Assembly (NCBI RefSeq): GCF_009762795.1
Contig: NZ_CP046400.1
Span: 845,501-909,500 of the forward strand
Length of the DNA stretch: 64,000 nt
Source of the DNA: Pseudodesulfovibrio cashew
GTDB lineage: Bacteria > Desulfobacterota > Desulfovibrionia > Desulfovibrionales > Desulfovibrionaceae
Reading direction: 5' to 3'
This document shows positions 55,806 to 64,000 of the stretch, one piece after another. Every line of letters starts with the position of its first letter. Within the stretch, counting starts at the first letter, position 1. The notes below the pieces were generated by a model. That model was not told the origin of the DNA. It did not search any database and was given only the letters and a program-made list of their open reading frames with translations. The position numbers and the translations under genes were made by a program.

Positions 55806-56007
55806 ATTTTCCTCCGGCTTCCTGCACCCCCGTATCAAAAAAGGGGTTTCTTGGGAAGTCTAGAAAAAATCTTAACGTTAAATAGGGATCGCATTCTGCT
55901 ATCCCACCTTGCGCGGGATTGCAATAGCAGGGTAAACCCATTACAGAGTCGCGGTGTCCTACGCAACCTTGTGCAATGGTTTGCCGAATCCTCATACGGA
56001 GAGAAAA

Positions 56008-56769
56008 ATGCAGCACAACGAAAAAGGCAAGAAAGAAGGCAAGACCTACGTGGTCGGCAACAATCCGGTCAGGGAGCTCCTGGAGGGCGACCCCGCCAGG
56101 GTGGATTTCGTGGCCTTCCGCAAGGGACGCCGAGACAAGGGCCTGGAGGAGATCCTGGAACTGTGCCGCACCAAGAACGTCCCGTTCAAATCCGTGTCCG
56201 CACAGGACCTGGACCACATGTACCGGGGCAACCACCAGGGCATCGCGGCCCGCTGCGCGGCCCTGTCCTACACTCCGCTTCACACCCTGCTGGAGACCGG
56301 AGCCGAGGCTCCCCTGCCGCTCATCGTCATCCTGGACCAGGTCCAGGACACGGGCAACGTGGGCGTGCTCGGCCGCACCCTCTACGCCCTGGGCGGCGCC
56401 GGGCTGGTGGTCTGCCAGCACCACGGGGCCTATCTCGGAGCAGGAGCGGTCCGTGCCAGCGCCGGAGCCCTGAACATGCTCCCCGTTGCCAAGGCTGGCA
56501 ACCTGGCCAGCGCGGTAAAGGACTGCGTCAACTACGGCTACACCGTCTACGGCGCGCAGTTGGGTTCCGGGTCCGAGGACGCCTACACGGTCGACCTGGA
56601 CACCCCGGCGGCGCTGGTCCTGGGCAATGAGGAAAAGGGCATCCGCCCTGGCGTGGCCAAGCACTGCCACCACTTCCTGCACGTCCCCTTCCGCCGTGAG
56701 TTCGACTCCCTGAACGTGGCCCAGGCCGGGGCCATCCTGATTTCGGAGTTCGCCAGACGGACCGCCTGA
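56008..56769 (+). CDS. rlmB: 23S rRNA 2'-O-ribose methyltransferase RlmB (SpoU/TrmH family)
   Basis: 253 residues from ATG 56008 (GGAGAGAAAA). N-terminal substrate-binding part KTYVVGNNPVRELLEG, then the SPOUT knot: LDQVQDTGNVGVLGRTLYALG (motif 1), ALVLGNEEKGIRPGV (motif 2) and FRREFDSLNVAQAGAILISEF (motif 3). RlmB methylates G2251 in E. coli; other TrmH-like targets are possible. Followed after 104 bp by selD. Confidence 0.92.
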   Translation: MQHNEKGKKEGKTYVVGNNPVRELLEGDPARVDFVAFRKGRRDKGLEEILELCRTKNVPFKSVSAQDLDHMYRGNHQGIAARCAALSYTPLHTLLETGAEAPLPLIVILDQVQDTGNVGVLGRTLYALGGAGLVVCQHHGAYLGAGAVRASAGALNMLPVAKAGNLASAVKDCVNYGYTVYGAQLGSGSEDAYTVDLDTPAALVLGNEEKGIRPGVAKHCHHFLHVPFRREFDSLNVAQAGAILISEFARRTA

Positions 56770-56873
56770 TCCCCGCAAGCCCCGGCTTGTTCCATCCCGC
56801 GCACGTCCGCGGGCCCTTTTCTCACGGTTGCATTGTTTCCCCACTCTGGTAAGGATTCCAGTCAGGAGGCGAC

Positions 56874-57923
56874 ATGACCAAGCTCAAGCTTGTATCCATG
56901 GTCAAAGCGGCCGGTTGAGCCGCCAAGATCGCTCCGGGGGACCTGGAGCAGGCACTTTCGGGCGTTGAGGTCCGCGCAGACGACCGCGTGTTGGCCGGAG
57001 GACCGGGCGACAACGAGGATGCTGTGGTATTGTCCGTTCCCGGCGGCAAGGCCCTGGTCCAGACGGTGGACTTCTTCACGCCCGTGGTCAACGATCCCTA
57101 TCGCTTCGGCCGCATTGCCGCGGCCAATTCCCTGTCCGACGTCTACGCCATGGGCGGCACGCCCTGGTCGGCCATGAACATCGTCTGTTTCCCGGTCAAG
57201 AAGCTGCCCAACCACGTGCTCACCGAAATCCTCAGGGGAGGCCGGGACGCGGTGCAGGAGGCGGGTGCAGTGCCGTCCGGCGGGCACAGCGTGGAGGACG
57301 ACGAGCTCAAGTACGGCCTGGCCGTCACCGGCGTGGTGGACCCGGACGGGTTCGCATCCAACCGGGGAGTACGTCCGGGCGACGTGCTGCTACTGACCAA
57401 ACCCATCGGCACGGGTGTCATCGCCACGGCCATCAAGGGCGAAATGCCCGAAGCGGATGCCATGGAAGAGTTGCTGTTCAATGTCTGCGGAAGGCTGAAC
57501 AAGGCTGGCGGCGAGGTCATCCGCGAGCTGGGGCTCAAGGGCGCCACGGACATTACCGGCTTCGGCCTGGGCGGGCACCTGATCGAGCTGGCCGAGGCCA
57601 GCGCCGTGGCTATCGAGCTGCGCACGGACGCGGTACCGCTTCTCGATGGAGCCATGGACATGGCCTCCATGGGCATGCTCCCGGCGGGCTCCATCTGCAA
57701 CCGCAACCACTACCTGCCCAAGACCGACATCGCACCGGGCCTTGACGAAATCCGGCGCGACCTCATGTTCGACGCCCAGACCTCGGGCGGCCTGATCCTG
57801 GCCGTGCCGCCGCACCTGGCGGACCGGGCCACTGCCATGCTCACGCAGGCCGGCGACCTTGCCGCGCACGTAGGCACGGCCCGCGAACGCAAGCAGGGCG
57901 AACCGCCCTTATTCCTTGTATAG
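56874..57923 (+). CDS. selD: Selenophosphate synthetase containing selenocysteine
   Basis: 349 residues. Makes selenophosphate from selenide and ATP, the selenium donor for selenocysteinyl-tRNA. The frame from ATG 56874 (CAGGAGGCGAC) contains one in-frame TGA at codon 15 (56916): VKAAG-U-AAKIAPGDLEQAL aligns with the catalytic Cys17 loop of E. coli SelD (GAGCGCKISP), with the essential Lys kept. Beyond it PGDNEDAVVL, TVDFFTPVVNDPYRFGRIAAANSLSDVYAMGG and TDITGFGLGGHLIE are standard SelD. Skipping the TGA would wrongly start the protein near codon 39 and lose the active site. Confidence 0.95.
56916..56949 (+). promoter_or_regulatory. SECIS-like element in selD
   Basis: Twelve nucleotides after the TGA, GCTCCGG (56931) pairs with CTGGAGC (56943) over 7 bp including one G-T pair, with loop GGGAC. 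Position is right for a bacterial SECIS, though the loop is less canonical than that of the peroxiredoxin gene. Confidence 0.7.
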
Positions 57924-57943
57924 GTTCTGCCTGGAACCGACTG

Positions 57944-60900
57944 TTACTGTGCGCCGCCGCGCCCGTTTTCCAGGACGCGCCTCAGCTCGTCCTCAAGATC
58001 GTGCATCTCGAAAGGCTTGGCGATGTACCCGTTCATGCCCGCTTCGAGGAATCGTGTCCGGTCGCCCTTCATGGCGTGGGCGGTCAGCGCCACTACCGGA
58101 ATGTTCAGCCCGAGCTCCTCGCGGATGACGCGGGTAGTCTCCAGGCCGTCCATGCCGGGCATCTGAATATCGGTAAGGACACAGTCAAAGGTGTGGGAAC
58201 GCAGCAGCTCAACCGCCTTTTCACCGTCCTCCACGCAGGTAGCCGTGTGTCCAAGCCGGTGCAACAGCCGCCGGGCCACAAGGCGATTGACGTACTCGTC
58301 CTCGGCCACCAGAATGGAAAGCCCTGACCGGAAATCTCCGGCTCCGGCCTTTTCCAGATGCCGGGGTAAAGGTGCGTCGCTTGAGCGCAGCAGGACGGTG
58401 AAGGCCACTGAAGTACCTTCGTTCACCATGGAGGAAACCGAGATGGACCCGCCCATGAGCGTCACCAGGCGACGGACGATGCTCAGGCCCAGGCCGGTGC
58501 CCTGGTAGCGGCGGGAGGAAGACCCGTCCACCTGGGTGAAGGGATCGAAAACCCGTTCGATCTTGTCCTCGGGGATGCCGATTCCGGTATCGGTCACGAT
58601 GAAGAGGACCCGTTGCAGCCCGTCTTCGAACGTCGCCTCCAGCGGATAGGCCTCAACCACCACCGAGCCCGATTCGGTAAATTTGATGGCATTGCCCACC
58701 AGATTGAAAAGAATCTGCCTGAGCCGCCCCTTGTCGGCCAGGAAGTGGCAGGGCCGAGAATCATCGAGACACCATTGCAGGTCCACGCCACGCAGTCCGG
58801 CCAGGTGCCGGAAGACCGAATTCACCGACTCCAGGAGCTCGCCCAGCTCCATGGCCTCCTCCTCGAACTCCATCATGCCCGACTCGATCTTGGAAAGGTC
58901 AAGGATGTCGTTGAGGATCTGAAGCAGGTTCCGCCCGGAGTTGACCGCAGTGCCCAGGCTCTCACGCTGCTCCTCGTCCAGGTCGCTGAATTGAAGAATC
59001 TGGAGCATGCCGAGCAGTCCGTTGAGCGGCGTGCGGATTTCATGGGACATGTTGGCCAGGAACTCGTTCTTGGCCACGTTGGCGGCCTCGGCCTCGCACA
59101 TGGCGTGCTTGAGCTCCTCCTCCATCTCCTTGAGGGCGGTGATGTCGGCGGCCATGTGCATGTGGACCAGCTTGCCCTCCAGCCACTCGATGGCCCGGTC
59201 GTGATTGAGGGTCCATCGTTGGGTTACGCGGTTGAAGGACTCCCGGATAAGGGTCTCCACGGGCACGCCGTCGTCATCCAGCAACCGGGTTTTGGGGCAA
59301 TTCGAGCAGGGTATGGGGTTCCTGCGAAACCGACTGAAACACTTCTCCCCGGACAGGGGGGTCCCGAATTTTTCCCGCATGTGCTTGTTGATGAAGAGAA
59401 TGTCGTACCCGTCGACGTCCGAGACGCAGATGTCGGCGTCCATGCCGTCCAGAATGGTCAGCATGCGACGGTGCGACTCCTCCAGCTCCAGGGCGGCCTG
59501 ACGCTCCAGGGTCACGTCGCGGGTGGAGCCGTAGACGCGATATACGTTGCCCTGCGCGTCGAGGTCGGGGATGGACTTCTTGTGAAATACGGCCTTGCTC
59601 CCGTCCCGCTTGACAACGCGGTATTCAACCTCGTCCGGGATCTTCTCCTCGAGGACCACGCGCCAGTGTCGGTGGACCGACTCCTGGTCGTCGGGGTGGA
59701 CGTAGGTGGAGACGATCCGGTCCACGCTGCCGGGATTGAGCCCCGGCTTGACCCCGTGCAGGCGACACTGCTCGTTGGTCCAGTAGACCTCACCGTTGAC
59801 CATGTCCACGTCCCAGCCTCCGGTGCGGCTGATGCGCTGCACCTCGTTGAGCAGGTCGCTGCTGCGCCGCAGGGCTCCTTCCGCCTGTTTGCGCTTGGTG
59901 ATGTCCGCGATCATGGCGAAGGATCCCGTGGACTCCCCGGATTCGGAAAGCAGCCGCGAGGCCGAGACCAGCCCCCAGACGCGAGCTCCGTCCTTGCGCA
60001 CGAAGGGACACTCGTAACGGGTTTCCGCGTCCGCCTCGCGCATGGCCAGACGCCGCAGCAGTCCCTCCGACTCCTCCGGGGGGAGGACGTCTCGCACGGG
60101 CCTGCCGAGCAGTTCGTGCCGCTCGAAATCAAGAAAATTCGCAAGGACCTGATTGGCAAAAACGATACGCAGGGAGGCATCCAGGCCGATGATTCCCTCG
60201 TTGGCCGTCTCCACGATCCGCCGGTACTGGCTCTCGCTCCGCAGGAGAGCCTCTTCGGCCTTGATGGTCCGGGAGATGTCCTTGACCATGACCCAGGTGC
60301 CCTTGATGGAGGAGGTTATGCCGGGAACGCTCCAGAAACGGATGGAGACAGGTATGCGGTGCCCGTTGGCATGCACCAATTCGAGGCGAATATCGCCGTC
60401 GAACCGCTCTCCCCGCAGTTCCCGCTTATGGAGTTCCCGAACCTCTTCCGCGCCGCCCGGTACGATGACGTCACGACCGTTCTTGCCGAGCAGCCCATCC
60501 CGGGTCATGCCGAGCATCTTGCAGAAGGCGGGATTGACGTCGAGAATGGTGGCTTCGGCATCGATGTAGATGATGCCGTCGATGCTGGTCTCGAACAGCC
60601 CCCGGAACCGCTGTTCGCTTGCGGCCAGCCTCTTTTCGCTCCTGCGCTGCTCGGTGATGTCGCACAGCACGCAGTGGGCGAGACTGAATTCGCCTTCGGG
60701 TCCGGGGCTGACGCGTATGTCCAGGCTGACAAGAACCCTCGAGCCCAGCCGGTGAATCAGAATCAATTCCAGACCGGTGACCTCTTCCCCGGCCAGAAGC
60801 AGAGGAAAGGCCTCCCTGAACAACCCCAGGGACTGGGTCGTAAGCAGGGTCTCGAACGGCGTTCCCGCAACCGTGTCCCGGGGATACCCCAACATCTCCA

Positions 60901-61054
60901 GCCAGGCCTGGTTGACGTCCCGCAACCGGCCCTCGGCATCCAGAGACTGGTACGGCATCGGGACATGATCGAACAGGCCCGACGCCACGTCCCCGTCCTC
61001 CCCCGTCCCGGGAGGACCGGATTTACCCAACTCGTGATCACTCTTTTTCGCCAT
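57944..61054 (-). CDS. Multi-PAS hybrid sensor histidine kinase
   Basis: 1036 residues from ATG 61054. Five PAS/PAC segments are readable, starting near residues 25 (FDHVPMPYQSLDAEGRL), 150 (FRGLFETSIDGIIYIDAEA), 275 (YRRIVETANEGIIGLDASL), 400 and 525 (LTILDGMDADICVSDVDGYDILF). The last has cysteines CFSRFRRNPIPCSNCPKT, a possible metal or redox site. The H-box [14 protein letters not shown] gives His671, followed by a complete HATPase (LRQILFNLVGNAIKFTESG, DTGIGIPEDK, GTGLGLSIVRRLV). The receiver domain has phospho-acceptor Asp962 in LTDIQMPGMDG. No membrane helix. It is convergent with selD. Output pathway unknown. Confidence 0.94.
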   Translation of the reverse strand: MAKKSDHELGKSGPPGTGEDGDVASGLFDHVPMPYQSLDAEGRLRDVNQAWLEMLGYPRDTVAGTPFETLLTTQSLGLFREAFPLLLAGEEVTGLELILIHRLGSRVLVSLDIRVSPGPEGEFSLAHCVLCDITEQRRSEKRLAASEQRFRGLFETSIDGIIYIDAEATILDVNPAFCKMLGMTRDGLLGKNGRDVIVPGGAEEVRELHKRELRGERFDGDIRLELVHANGHRIPVSIRFWSVPGITSSIKGTWVMVKDISRTIKAEEALLRSESQYRRIVETANEGIIGLDASLRIVFANQVLANFLDFERHELLGRPVRDVLPPEESEGLLRRLAMREADAETRYECPFVRKDGARVWGLVSASRLLSESGESTGSFAMIADITKRKQAEGALRRSSDLLNEVQRISRTGGWDVDMVNGEVYWTNEQCRLHGVKPGLNPGSVDRIVSTYVHPDDQESVHRHWRVVLEEKIPDEVEYRVVKRDGSKAVFHKKSIPDLDAQGNVYRVYGSTRDVTLERQAALELEESHRRMLTILDGMDADICVSDVDGYDILFINKHMREKFGTPLSGEKCFSRFRRNPIPCSNCPKTRLLDDDGVPVETLIRESFNRVTQRWTLNHDRAIEWLEGKLVHMHMAADITALKEMEEELKHAMCEAEAANVAKNEFLANMSHEIRTPLNGLLGMLQILQFSDLDEEQRESLGTAVNSGRNLLQILNDILDLSKIESGMMEFEEEAMELGELLESVNSVFRHLAGLRGVDLQWCLDDSRPCHFLADKGRLRQILFNLVGNAIKFTESGSVVVEAYPLEATFEDGLQRVLFIVTDTGIGIPEDKIERVFDPFTQVDGSSSRRYQGTGLGLSIVRRLVTLMGGSISVSSMVNEGTSVAFTVLLRSSDAPLPRHLEKAGAGDFRSGLSILVAEDEYVNRLVARRLLHRLGHTATCVEDGEKAVELLRSHTFDCVLTDIQMPGMDGLETTRVIREELGLNIPVVALTAHAMKGDRTRFLEAGMNGYIAKPFEMHDLEDELRRVLENGRGGAQ

Positions 61055-61268
61055 GCAACACCACCCCTCAACCCGGTTCGAAAACCGGTCGCATGGAATG
61101 AGCCAGTACAACAAATAGGATCGTTGCGCCGTTATAACCTTCAATTCTCCCGCAAGAAATGGACGGCGCACGCAATGGAATGCCGCTTTTCTCGCATATT
61201 CCGGTAGCCGGAGCAAGTCCGGCGCGCCATTTCCTCTGCCGACGCGACCAGAGAACTCGGGACTGGCC

Positions 61269-61300
61269 TTGACAAAATTTCGCCATCGGGCCCATACCTG
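61269..61300 (+). promoter_or_regulatory. weak promoter candidate upstream of rocD
   Basis: TTGACA at 61269-61274, with CATACC 18 bp further on as the best -10. The -35 is perfect, the -10 poor. About 130 bp of leader would precede the gene. Confidence 0.35.
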
Positions 61301-61432
61301 ATATTGTAGGAGATTCAGGCAGGTTACCCAGCCCCGTAAATCCGTGAAGTTGCACTCGGGAAGGATGCGCGGGACGAGGCACTGCCCACAGATGGCCGAG
61401 GCCGTCATCATGACCGAAAAAGGAGAGGCGAG

Positions 61433-62632
61433 ATGAAGCCGCAGGAATACATACTGATCGAAGAAGAGTTCGGTGCGCACAACTACAAGCCGCTGGACGT
61501 GGTCCTGACGCGAGGCGAGGGCATCTGGGTCTGGGATGTGGAGGGCAAACGCTACCTGGACTGCCTGTCCGCCTATTCCGCCGTGAACCAGGGCCACTGC
61601 AACCAGCGGATCATGGATGCCATGGTCGAGCAGGCCAAAAAGCTGACCCTGACCTCACGCGCCTTTCGCAACGACCAGCTCGGGCCGCTCTACAAGGAGC
61701 TGTGCGAGCTGACGAGGTCGCACAAGGTCCTGCCCATGAACTCCGGGGCCGAGGCCGTGGAAACCGCCATCAAGGCCGTGCGCAAGTGGGGCTACGAGAT
61801 CAAGGGCGTGCCCGAAGACAAGGCCGAGATCATCGTCTGCCGCAACAATTTCCACGGCCGGACCATCTCCATTATCTCCTTCTCCACCGACCCCACCTCC
61901 ACGACCCACTTCGGGCCCTTCACCCCCGGCTTCAAGGTGATCGAATTCGGTGACGCCGACGCCCTGGAGCGGGCGATCACCGACAACACCGTGGCCTTCC
62001 TGGTCGAACCCATCCAGGGCGAGGCCGGGGTGATCATTCCCCCGGACGGCTATCTCCGCGACGTGCGCCGCATCTGCGATGACAAGGGCATCGTGCTGAT
62101 CTTCGATGAAATCCAGACAGGCCTGGGCCGCACAGGCAAGCTGCTGGCCGAGGAGCACGAGGGCGTGGAGGCCGACCTCACCCTCATTGGCAAGGCCCTG
62201 TCCGGCGGGTTCTACCCGGTCTCGGCAGTGCTCTCCAACACCGAGGTGCTGGGCGTACTCAAGCCCGGCGAGCACGGCTCCACCTTCGGCGGCAACCCCC
62301 TGGCCTGCGCCGTGGCCCGCACCGCCCTCAAGGTGCTGGTGGAGGACGGGCTGGTGGAAAACGCCGCAGCCGTGGGCGAATACTTCATGGAGGGCCTGCG
62401 CCGCATCGACAATCCCAAGATCAAGGAAGTGCGCGGACGCGGCCTGCTCATCGGCGTGGAGTTTCACAACGACGCCGGGGGCGCGCGCCAGTACTGCGAA
62501 AAGCTCAAGGAAGCCGGGCTGCTCTGCAAGGAGACCCACGAGACCATCATCCGCTTCGCCCCGCCCCTGGTCATCACCCGGGAAGACATCGACTGGGCCC
62601 TGGAACGGATCACCCCGATCCTGAGCGAGTAG
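61433..62632 (+). CDS. rocD: Ornithine aminotransferase
   Basis: 399 residues. PLP-dependent class III aminotransferase moving the delta-amino group of ornithine to 2-oxoglutarate, giving glutamate semialdehyde. [100 protein letters not shown] and the lysine-bearing [17 protein letters not shown] match RocD closely. Start ATG at 61433 follows AAAGGAGAGGCG. Monocistronic. Other class III members are less likely given the NYKPL motif. Confidence 0.93.
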   Translation: MKPQEYILIEEEFGAHNYKPLDVVLTRGEGIWVWDVEGKRYLDCLSAYSAVNQGHCNQRIMDAMVEQAKKLTLTSRAFRNDQLGPLYKELCELTRSHKVLPMNSGAEAVETAIKAVRKWGYEIKGVPEDKAEIIVCRNNFHGRTISIISFSTDPTSTTHFGPFTPGFKVIEFGDADALERAITDNTVAFLVEPIQGEAGVIIPPDGYLRDVRRICDDKGIVLIFDEIQTGLGRTGKLLAEEHEGVEADLTLIGKALSGGFYPVSAVLSNTEVLGVLKPGEHGSTFGGNPLACAVARTALKVLVEDGLVENAAAVGEYFMEGLRRIDNPKIKEVRGRGLLIGVEFHNDAGGARQYCEKLKEAGLLCKETHETIIRFAPPLVITREDIDWALERITPILSE

Positions 62633-62727
62633 AAGAGAGGAAAACCAGGGGAGGAAGCCGCTGTGGTCGAGTAATAAAATTTTATAGAGCAGTGCCAGGG
62701 CGCACACGTTGGCGCAGGATGATATTC

Positions 62728-62932
62728 TGGTCAAAGCACGGCCAATGCTGGAGATGGTGCCAGATTGGATCACCATCTGTCTGGACCGGGCAGACTGGAT
62801 GAATTCGAGTCGGTTACAAGTACTGAGAAGACAGGCCGCCCGTTGAGAGGTGAGTCGTTTGTAGACAAGCTGGAAGTGATGCTAGGAAGAGAGCTAAAGC
62901 AGAAGAAACGTGGACGAAAGAAGAAAGGATAG
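62728..62932 (+). pseudogene. C-terminal remnant of an IS200-like (RAYT) transposase
   Basis: In one frame up to TAG 62930 the text ends TGRPLRGESFVDKLEVMLGR followed by a Lys/Arg-rich tail, the typical C-terminus of REP-associated tyrosine transposases (TGRPLGxxxFVxxLExxLGRxL). The upstream part is degenerate with a stop near 62735, and no N-terminal half is present. A decayed copy. Confidence 0.65.
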
Positions 62933-63010
62933 TTAAGGTGCCTACAAAAAAATAGAACGTCAATTCGCAAACTACCCCGTTTTTCGGAGTATGTTTATAG
63001 GCTATACCTA

Positions 63011-63331
63011 ATGAGTATTCAATCTTCGCATACGGTAGGCCGCATGGGCTTGGCTGTCTGGGCTTCGGTCGTCCTGCTCGGTGCTCTGTTCGTCTGGACG
63101 CTAGGCGGCGGGTCGTCGTTGGCATTGGTTCCGTCAATGTTCATGGCCGCTCTGGCCCTGGAAGGAAATTGGTTCTACTTCCTGGCCACAGTCTGCATCG
63201 GCGGTGCCGTGACATGCGTCTGGCTTCTGCGCCCGACATTCCAGCGGCTCGTCCTGGCAGGAGCGTCGATCTGGGCCACCGTGACGGTATTCGTTTACTT
63301 CTCTGCAATGCTCACTCCCTACGGGCGTTAA
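63011..63331 (+). CDS. small membrane protein, unknown
   Basis: 106 residues with three predicted membrane helices (LAVWASVVLLGALFVWTL, FYFLATVCIGGAVTCVWLL, LVLAGASIWATVTVFVYFSAML). The ribosome site is poor. It lies between transposase debris and a phage baseplate remnant, so it could be a phage-derived holin-like protein or a passenger gene; neither is supported by a motif. May not be expressed. Confidence 0.5.
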   Translation: MSIQSSHTVGRMGLAVWASVVLLGALFVWTLGGGSSLALVPSMFMAALALEGNWFYFLATVCIGGAVTCVWLLRPTFQRLVLAGASIWATVTVFVYFSAMLTPYGR

Positions 63332-63371
63332 CCTCTCTTCCCACATTCGTTCGCCTCCCAGAAGGTGCCGC

Positions 63372-63802
63372 ATGTTGAAGCTTTACAACTTCGACAGCGG
63401 TGGCGACCTGCGCGTTGACGACGACCGCCTAGCCACGGTCTCCGATCTGGAGACCGCCGTAGTCATCTCCCTTTTCTCCGACCACCTCGCCGACCACGAC
63501 GAGGAATTGCCAGCCCGCGAAACCGACCGCCGAGGCTGGTGCCTGGACCACACGCTGCCGACCTTGCAGGACGGCAGCGGCGACGCCTTGGCTCCAAGTT
63601 CTGGCTGCTCCGCCGCGAAAAGCTGACGCCTGAGACCGTGTCCCGTTTCCGCGAGTACGCCCTGGAGACGCTCAGTGGCTGGTGGATGAGGGCGTGGCTA
63701 GCGCGACGGCAACACCACGATCACTCTGAACGGCTACACCGTCCAGGCGGACGGCACCTACGAGTGGGCCTCAGCAGACACCGAAACCCTGCAGACCTGT
63801 GA
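63372..63802 (+). pseudogene. Mu-like phage gp46 baseplate protein, frameshifted
   Basis: The first frame from ATG 63372 reads MLKLYNFDSGGDLRVDDDRL, then LETAVVISLFSDHLADHDEE and RRGWCLDHTLPT, a good match to phage Mu gp46-type proteins. The continuation GSKFWLLRREKLTPETVSRF is in another frame from about 63593, and WLVDEGVASAT in a third from about 63675, ending with TGA at 63800. At least two indels have broken it. The next gene start (baseplate J) is in the normal Mu order. Confidence 0.75.
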
Positions 63803-63809
63803 GGACCTC

Positions 63810-63884
63810 ATGGCTTTTACCAGACCGACACTGCTTGAAATCGTTGACCGCAACGAGGCTGACGTCGCCAGCCGGTTAGCCGGT
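63810..63884 (+). pseudogene. 5' end of a phage baseplate J-like (Mu gp47) gene, interrupted
   Basis: ATG 63810 (GTGAGGACCTC upstream) opens MAFTRPTLLEIVDRNEADVA followed by SRLAG, the conserved N-terminus of Mu gp47-type baseplate proteins. Similarity stops near 63884 and the text changes to the leader of an IS200-like transposase, so an insertion has split the gene; the rest may lie beyond the window. Confidence 0.7.
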
Positions 63885-64000
63885 TGCGGTTGGGTTGTGT
63901 GTGCAATTACAGGGACACCATACTATTTAAAATCGACTGATCATAGATATGGCGCGTATAGCAAGAGTTGTAGCACCAGGGTATCCGCACCATGTGGTGC
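63885..64000 (+). mobile_element. left end of an IS200-like (RAYT) element
   Basis: The sequence changes from baseplate J to AT-richer text containing ACAGGGACACCATACTA, which I recall as a common leader of IS200-like/RAYT transposases, and then the transposase start. The exact insertion boundary and any target duplication cannot be fixed from one end. Confidence 0.5.
63949..64000 (+). CDS. IS200-like (RAYT) transposase, N-terminus only
   Basis: ATG 63949 opens MARIARVVAPGYPHHVV, the stereotyped N-terminus of REP-associated tyrosine transposases (Y1 family; HUH motif expected further on). Only 17 codons lie in the window. It interrupts the phage baseplate gene. Confidence 0.75.
   Translation, partial: MARIARVVAPGYPHHVV

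Overview
The window reads as chromosomal DNA of a high-GC, anaerobic, sulfate-reducer-like deltaproteobacterium, most like Desulfovibrio/Pseudodesulfovibrio. This is inferred from the gene set: type III glutamine synthetase, tungsten-type aldehyde:ferredoxin oxidoreductase with a polyferredoxin partner, AmmeMemoRadiSam radical SAM enzyme, two DsrE-family proteins, a selenocysteine peroxiredoxin and a selenocysteine SelD, CbiM with a NikL-like partner, and many PAS/GGDEF/histidine-kinase proteins. No rRNA gene or CRISPR array is visible. There are two tRNA genes (Pro-TGG and Phe-GAA).

Layout. 1-8 kb (minus strand): a truncated PAS histidine kinase, glnN, a split RluA-type pseudouridine synthase pair, greA, purM. 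8-13 kb: a small secreted protein and amrS, a 120-bp tandem repeat array ending in a perfect inverted repeat against tRNA-Pro, a PAS-GGDEF cyclase, the selenoprotein peroxiredoxin, and two convergent DsrE-like genes. 13-20 kb: an NSS amino-acid transporter with its 33-residue MetS-type subunit, hemolysin III, an Rrf2 regulator, a NikL-like/CbiM metal-uptake pair and an HD protein. 20-31 kb: a second diguanylate cyclase, a glycosyltransferase, the ferredoxin/AOR operon, tRNA-Phe, and an RND efflux operon with a divergent TetR. 31-39 kb: a lower-GC radical SAM plus sulfotransferase-TPR pair, MscS, asparagine synthase. 39-46 kb: a STAS/PP2C/anti-sigma kinase module, an ABC exporter with a large insertion in its ATPase domain, and a 1.1-kb gene-free stretch full of palindromes. 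46-58 kb: VOC protein, thioesterase, metF, a stand-alone gspLMN-like operon, a small lipoprotein, Xaa-Pro peptidase, a eukaryote-type UDP-galactopyranose mutase divergent from a Rossmann-sulfotransferase fusion, MltD, RlmB and SelD. 58-64 kb: a multi-PAS hybrid kinase, ornithine aminotransferase, then a decayed end holding a transposase tail, a frameshifted Mu-like gp46 gene, a broken baseplate-J gene and the start of another IS200-like (RAYT) transposase.

Themes. (1) Selenium: two genes carry in-frame TGA at catalytic positions, each followed by a SECIS-like hairpin, and one of them (SelD) makes the selenium donor for both. (2) Surface glycan chemistry: glycosyltransferase, galactopyranose mutase, two PAPS-type sulfotransferases and a radical SAM protein, with the same N-terminal Rossmann-like module occurring in two otherwise unrelated enzymes 22 kb apart. 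(3) Signalling: two PAS histidine kinases, two GGDEF cyclases with intact GGEEF and RxxD I-sites, and a partner-switching module. Start sites were chosen mainly by Shine-Dalgarno position. All family calls are from sequence recognition; no search was run.
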